NCBI GenBank assembly: GCA_001275005.1 | Contig: JWZX01001653.1 | Coordinates: 1 to 31,672 of the forward strand | Reading direction: 5' to 3' | Source: Chrysochromulina tobinii | Taxonomy: Eukaryota > Haptophyta > Prymnesiales > Chrysochromulinaceae | Length of the DNA stretch: 31,672 nt | Part shown: positions 26,073 through 31,672 of the stretch, piece after piece | Layout: every line of letters starts with the position of its first letter | How positions within the stretch are numbered: position 1 is the first letter of the stretch | Notes under the pieces: model-generated | Seen by the model: only the letters and a program-made list of their open reading frames with translations | Databases searched by the model: none | Told to the model about the DNA's origin: nothing | Program-made: the position numbers and the translations under genes

Positions 26073-29000
26073 ATGAGCACCCTTCATGATGGCACTCTCC
26101 CAATGCGCCAGGCGCTCGACACCGTGCGTGGCGCAAACAGCACGGCCGGCATCGGCACGCCATCGACGGCTCGCTCGGCACGCCAGGCAGTGCTGCGCCA
26201 CGCAGCCGCGGCGGAGTCCTCGATGGCAAATCTCCGCCAGTCGGCAAGCGGCAGCGCGTCCGCGAGTGCGGTGCTCGCCGATCTCGAGGCGCACCTCAAG
26301 TCCGCCAAGGAAAAGCAGGCGCGCTGGCACAGCGTGGCCGACTCGAGCGGCGGCTGGCGGCACACGAACTTTGGCTACAAGAGCACTCCCGACTGGGTGC
26401 ACGCGAACGTGCTCACGGATGAGCTGCGGATGATCGAGCATGACGTGACCCACGGCGAGGTGGCCGAGGCGGTGCGCTCGACTGACCGGCTGCGGCGCGA
26501 GCTGCACGAGCTGCGCGAGCGTGCGCGCACCACCGAGGGCGAGCTGCAGCAGCAGCTCGCCGAGGTGACTCACCAGGCGTGGCGTGCGCGTGAGGAGCTC
26601 GCATCGTGCGAGCGCTCGCTGCGCGGTAAGCAGGAGGAGGCGAGCCGGCTGGGGAGCGCGCTCGCGGCGGAGGAGGCGCGGCGCGCTGTCGTCGAAAAGC
26701 AGAGGCTCGAGCTGCGCCACGAGCGCGAGGCGGCGCAGCAGGAAGCCAGCGTGGCAAGCGCGCGGCGCGAAGAGGTCGAGGCCCAGCTGCGCGAGAGTGA
26801 GCGCGAGGTGCGCGCGCTGCGCGAGGCGGCGGCGCTCGCCGAGTCGTCCTTTGCGGAACGGCAGGAGAGCCAGCGCGCGCGCCTGGCGCAGCAGCAAGCT
26901 TCATCCGTCGCCGAGCTCGCAGCCTCTGCCGAGGAGCGCCGCCGGCTCGAGGCGCACTTATCGGAGGTGCAACGGGCGCTCGCATCGGAGGCGGCGGAGC
27001 GAGGCGCCGAGTTCTCGAGGCAAGAAGAGCGGCTCATCAACTTCGAGCAGGTGCTGCAGTCCGAGCGCCACGCCTTCGAGCTCGCCCGCGATGCGGCCGC
27101 CCGCGCAGAAGGAACGATCCAGAAGCTGCACGACGAGCTCGCATCGGCGCAGGTCGCCGGTCGCGAGGCGAGTGTGCGGGCAGATATGGTTGAGGCGCAG
27201 CTCGCGAGCTTGCAGCGAGAGCTCGAGGCCTCTCGGCACACGACCGAGCGCCTTGAGAGGTCGCTCGAGAAGTCCACGCGCGAGGCCGAGGTGGCCAAGG
27301 CGGCGGCCCTCGAAAGGCTCAAGTCGATGGACGCGGAGCTGCGGTCCGCGGTGCACGAGCGCGACGCGGTGGCGCTGGATGCGCAACGGGCCATCGAGGC
27401 GGCGATGGCGGAGAAGAAGTGGGCCGTCGACGTGGCGGTGGCAGAGAAGCAGCGGGCCGTCGACACGGCGGCGGTGGAGGTGGCGCGGGCGGCGAAGGCG
27501 GAGCAGCAGCTACGCGAAGCGAGGGAGAAGGCGGAGCTGCTGCTCAGGGAGGCGAGCGCGCATGCCGAGGCGGTGCGCGCGAAGCTGGAGGCCGACGCCC
27601 TCGCCGATCAGCAGGCGGCGCAGAAGAAGATTGGGGAGCTCGAGAAGCGTATTTCGCGCCAAGTCGCGGAGCTCGAGCGGCTGGGCGTTGAGCATGGCGC
27701 CGCCGTGAGCGCTCGCGTGACTGCCGAGCTCGCCCTCGCGGCCAAGGAGCGCAGCATCGCCGCTCGGCTGCACCGGATGGGCGAGGTGCGGGCACGCGCG
27801 GCCGCGCTGCCTGCGCCGCCGCCGCCGCCCGTGGCTGAAGATCGGCTCTCAGTCGAGATGACGAGCGCGCTCTCGCCGACGCGTAAGGCGGAGCGCATCG
27901 CCGAACGGTTCAAACAGGAGACGGCGGCGGGCAGCAGGATGGGCGTCGTACCGGGCAGCAGGTTGGGCGGTCGGGCAGTCGCCGAGGCGGCAGCCGCGGC
28001 TGAGGCGGCGGTGAGGGCCTCGAGCGCCGCGCGCGTCTCGTTCCTGCTTCGCCGCTCCGATGCACCCGATGAGATGACGGCGGTGGCGGCCGCAGAGGAC
28101 GCACACCCGCCAGGCTCGCCCCTGGCGCAGTTTGAGGAGATCGTCGCTCAAGCGACGTCTTCGGAGGCGTCCGCTCGAGCGGAGGCGTCGAGGCTGCGCG
28201 AGCTGCTCACCGAGGCGGACCACTCCCTACGCCTGCTCTGGGGTGCCGTCATACAAGGCGCGGGCGACTCGATCAAGTCGATGGTGCCCACGTTTGCGAG
28301 TCAACTCCACGGGCGCGATCTCGCTCAGCTCGCTTCGAGCCCCACCGACGCCTCGTGGACGTCGTTGCTCGATCCCGCCGCCTCGTCGAGCGCCGTGATG
28401 AGCGTCTGGCCGACGCTCCCCGCGCCGCTCCCGACGCCGCTCGGCCGCATGGAGCCACGTGGCATGGAGCCGCGTGGATTGGAGCCGCGTGGCTTTGAGC
28501 CGCCATCACTCGCCTCTCCCACGCAGCCGACTTCGCTCCTCTCGCCCCTCTCCGCGGCCCAACGCGCGGCCGAAGCCGCCGAGAGCAACGAGATCGTGCC
28601 CGTCCCGGCGCTGCGCGTGCGGACCGTGGCGACCACCCGAGCGGTGTGGCTGGCGAGGCAGCAAGTGCTCGCAATCGCCGTCCAGAAGGCGCTCGGCACG
28701 GCGCGCGAGGAGCTCGAGGGTCAGCTGCTCTCGACCGAGCTCATGGAGGTGGAGCTCCGCCAAAAGGTGCACAACGTGCACCGGAACGCCGTGCAGCGCC
28801 GGCTGCGTGATTGCCTCTTCGTGCTGCATCGCTGGTGGGCCAACGTGGTCGCGCTCGACACGGCGCGCCACGCGGCGGCCATCCCGCCACTGCAGGCCGC
28901 GCTCGCGACGGCGCACGACGAGCTCGAGCTCGCGATGCGCCAAGTGGACGCGGCGGCGGCGGAGGCCCAAAAGTCCGAAGCGATCCACGGCTGGCTGACG

Positions 29001-31450
29001 CAGAAGGCCTCGGCGCTGCAGCTCGAGGTGAGCACGATCGAGCACGAGGCCAACGCCCAAGTTGCGGCCGAGAAGCACAAGGCGCAGGCGAGCGCGGACG
29101 CGCTGGTCGCGCAGGCCGAGGCGGCCGTGGCCGAGGTGAGGCGTCACCTGCTCGAGACTGAAGAACGGCTCGCGCGGAGCGATCGGGAGCTGCGGGCGAC
29201 GCGTGAGGCAGCGGATGCGGCCGCGGTGGCTGCGGTGGAGCGGGGGAGCCTGCAGCATGCAGAGCATGGCAAGACGAGCGCGGCGCTCCGGGCGGCCCTC
29301 GCCGAGTGTGGCGATCTCGATGCGCAGCTCGCGGCGAGCCACCTGGCGCTCGAGACGGCGCTCAATGAGAAGGCGGCGGCCGAGCGCACTGCCTCGTCGG
29401 AGATTGCGAATCTCGAGATGCAGCTGGTCGAGGTGAGGCGTGCGCTCTGATGAGCTCTGATTGCGCCTCTGATGACGTGTGATGACCTCTGATGACCTCC
29501 CTCCTCAGGTGAGGCGTGCGCTCTGATGAGCTCTGATTGCGCCTCCGAGGGCCCCTCTGATGACGTGTGATGACGTGTGATGACGTGTGATGACCTCTGA
29601 TGATTTCTCTCCTCAGGTGCGGCGTGCGCTCGAGCTCGAGGTGCGAGATCGGCGCGAGATCGAGGAGACGACGGCGAGCGTGCGCGAGGCTCTGGGCGCG
29701 GCGAACGAGGTGTCCCGCGTGGCCGAGCTGCACGTCGAGGCGTCCAAGCGGGCGCTCGAGAGCACGCAGAAGAGGGTCATGGAGGAGCACGCCGCGGTGC
29801 TTGAGGCGACGGTGCGCGAGAGGCTGCTGCGCGAGTCGCTCGAGGTGACCGAGGGTGTGCTCGAGGAGTCGCATGGTCGACGCGCGAGCCTCGAAGCTGA
29901 GACTGAGACCCTCCGGATCGCCACGAGCGCCGTCGTGGCCGCGCGAGAGAGCGCGCTGGAGAGGGAGCTTCAGCTAGACGAGGGCGTGGCCGAGCTGTAC
30001 GCGCAGCTGCGCGATGCGGTCGGCCAGATGGACGAGGCGACCGCGCGCGCGGACGAGCTCAGCCGGTACGCGTGTGGCCGAGAGCTCGTGCAGATGGCCA
30101 CCTGATTGTTCGTGAGTGCCCCTAAATTGCAAATTGCAATTGCCTACGAATGGCATGCTGAGTGCCTCCCGACTTAGGTACGTGGCCGAGCTCGAGCAGA
30201 TGGTCTTGGCCGAGGCGAATGCTCGACAGCGTGAGGAGCGCGCGGCCAGCGAGAGCGAGGAGCGCCTTCTCGCGCGCATCGCGGTGCTCGAGGCCCAGAA
30301 GGCGAGTCTCGTCAATCTCGAAGGGGAGCTCAAGCGGCAGCAGGCCTCGCACGAGATTGCGCTGCACGCGGTGCGCGAGATCGGCCAGGCGGCGATCGAA
30401 TCGGGCCAGGCGGACGCGCGGGCCAAACAGGAGCGCGCGCTGCGCGCCGAAGCGGAGCTCGAGAGGCAGCGAGCGGAGGCGGAGGCGGCGCGACTCGCCA
30501 CCGCGACGGCGCGCGCGGCGCAGGAGGCGGCGGGCGAGGCGCACCAAAAGGCGCAGGCGGATGTGGCGGCCGCGCAGCAGGCGGTGGCCGCGGCGCGCGC
30601 CGAGCTACGCGTGCTCTATACCAGTGCGGCAGAGGCGGACGATGCGCGCCAGATCGCCGAGCGCAACCGCGAGCGGGCGGATGCGCTGAGCGCCGAGATG
30701 CGCGAGCGGCTCGAGAAGATCGGCGAGGAGCGCCAATCGAGCCGCGCTCGCGAGCTCGCGTCCGAGCTCGCGGTCGCCGAGGCCCAAGCCAAGCTGCGCG
30801 AGGCCGAGCGGAAGTACAGCGTGCTCGAGGCATCGGTGGCCTCGGAGCGAGGACGAAGCACGCGGCTGCGCGACGAGGTGGACGTGCTGATGCGCAGCGT
30901 CGAAGAAGCTCGGCAGCAGGTGACTGCCGCCGAGGAAGGGGCGGCGGCGGCACGCGAGCGCGAGCGTCAGAGTGATCATCGCGCCGAGGAGGCGCGTGCC
31001 GAGCTCGAGCGTGAGAGGCATGCCCACAACGAGACCGTGGGTCGGCTCGAGAGATCGGGCTCGGAGAGCGCCGCCCTCACCTCGAGGCTGGGCGCGCAGC
31101 TCGAGCGCGAGCGGGATGGGCGGAGTGCAGCGGAGCGACGCGTCGTCGAGGCGTCGATCTCGATGCAGCTCGAGCTGCAAGAGGCGCAGCGCAAGGCCGC
31201 CGTGGCCGAACGCGCGAACGAGAAGCTCGTGCTCGCCGCACGCGGCGCGGCGGCCGCCTACTGCTCGCGCGTGCTCCACGGTCGCTCCGTTGAGGCCACG
31301 CGCCGCGCCTTTGGCTCGTGGATCGTCGCGGTGCGCTGCGCCGATGCGGCCAATCGCGCGTATGAGGTTGAGGAGCGCGCGCGCCAGAACCTGATGATGC
31401 AGGCGCGCACCTTTCAGACCAGGCTCGAGCTGCTCGCCATGACGGAGTGA
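26073..31450 (+). CDS. Giant coiled-coil protein with Sfi1-like segments (3 exons)
   Basis: Exons 26073-29432, 29617-30065 and 30178-31450; junction phases 0 and 2; about 1,693 residues. ATG at 26073. The first 110 residues are Ser/Ala-rich with an aromatic patch (GGWRHTNFGYKSTPDW). Coiled coil occupies about 115-560. A Pro-rich linker (APPPPPP near 577) follows, then mixed sequence containing four consecutive xEPRG units (near 790-808). A second coiled coil runs from about 830 to 1690. Two segments look like Sfi1-type centrin-binding repeats: RRLRDCLFVLHRWWANVV near 908 and VEATRRAFGSWIVAV near 1642. That suggests a basal-body or centrosome scaffold, but the motif is weak and this is inference. 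No membrane span or motor. Both introns carry duplications of the flanking exon. It is divergent from the BTB-like gene. Confidence 0.75.
29433..29616 (+). repeat. Minisatellite intron 1 of the giant coiled-coil gene
   Basis: 184 bp, donor GTCGAG|GTGAGGCG, acceptor CTCCTCAG|GTGCGGCG, phase 0. The body is 10-bp units of types CTCTGATGAC, CTCTGATTGC and GTGTGATGAC. A 39-bp block starting at 29431 recurs identically at 29507 (76 bp later), including an internal CTCAG|GT acceptor-like site. Confidence 0.85.
30066..30177 (+). other. Intron 2 of the giant coiled-coil gene
   Basis: 112 bp, donor AGCCG|GTACGCG, acceptor GACTTAG|GTACGTG, phase 2. It is not a minisatellite. Its first ~34 bases resemble the first ~31 bases of exon 3. 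AAATTGCAAATTGCAATTG in its middle is an AT-rich near-palindrome. Confidence 0.8.
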
Positions 31451-31672
31451 CCGCACATGTGCCCTCGCGTCGAGTGTCACATTCATGCTTGCTTCAATGC
31501 ATATACATGTAAAGTGGAAGTGGGCTATGAATCGGCGGCGTCGCGGGACTTCCCAAGGTGCATCTTTTGTTTGTCCTTGTCGATTTCATCAGTGTAAGGT
31601 ACGCCATACGCAGCGTATTTTGTTTTTGCGTATTTTCAGCATTTTGCGTATTGCGTATTTTTGACCCGCATT
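31451..31672. other. AT-rich 3' flank with GCGTATT repeats
   Basis: 222 bp after the last stop codon. Composition changes toward the edge. GCGTATT occurs four times at 31613, 31628, 31646 and 31653 among T runs. No gene is seen; the element may continue beyond the window. Confidence 0.5.

Noticed and set aside
26084-27466. Minus-strand Ser/Arg-rich frames, 298 and 329 codons
   Set aside because: They mirror the coding coiled coil in a GC-rich gene and show no domain or start context of their own.

Overview
The window looks like nuclear DNA of a GC-rich unicellular alga with a secondary red plastid, most likely a haptophyte; the species is not identifiable from sequence alone. Four things point this way: eukaryotic families throughout (kinesin, golgin-84, PARP, JmjC, BTB), GT-AG introns, one small protein with a bipartite leader followed by a twin-arginine thylakoid signal, and a very compact layout. 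There are about 12 genes in 31.7 kb, on both strands, most without introns. Genes were started at the first plausible ATG; several longer frames open only with GTG or TTG and were trimmed.

Layout, left to right. 1-475: edge of an open frame, possibly a retroelement gag remnant. 672-2543 (+): membrane-anchored R-S-E type mono-ADP-ribosyltransferase. 2634-3956 (+): GT8-family glycosyltransferase with a TATA box and a 90-bp tandem duplication at its N-terminus. 4305-5453 (-): unrecognised disordered protein, head to head with 5738-6751 (+), an NHL-repeat propeller. 7314-10655 (-): PARP-family protein with two RanBP2 zinc fingers, a PH domain and a FYVE-like finger. 10944-11375 (-): thylakoid-lumen-targeted protein. 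11587-19540 (-): four-exon giant kinesin (about 2,450 residues) with polyproline, DF-repeat, IQ, motor and a very long coiled coil. 19753-20760 (+): protein with two ubiquitin-like domains. 21080-22864 (-): golgin-84-like protein. 22941-24230 (-): tail-anchored JmjC oxygenase. 24622-25611 (-): BTB-like protein with a tiny intron and an apparent frameshift. 26073-31450 (+): three-exon giant coiled-coil protein (about 1,690 residues) with Sfi1-like segments.

The most unusual signal is in the introns of the two giant coiled-coil genes. Four of their five introns are 10-11-bp minisatellites whose units carry a C/TTGAT core, which matches a branch-point consensus. Two of them contain the same cassette: near-identical ends, differing by exactly seven 10-bp units. 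At several introns the first bases after the donor repeat the first bases of the downstream exon. A 90-bp exonic tandem duplication in the glycosyltransferase gene has AG|GT at its seams. Together these suggest a genome where introns arise from local tandem duplication and then grow or spread as minisatellites.

No operon logic applies. By function the genes fall into ADP-ribosylation (two enzymes), Golgi, cytoskeleton and basal-body structure (golgin, GT8, kinesin, coiled coil), and plastid. I found no tRNA, rRNA, CRISPR array or complete transposon.
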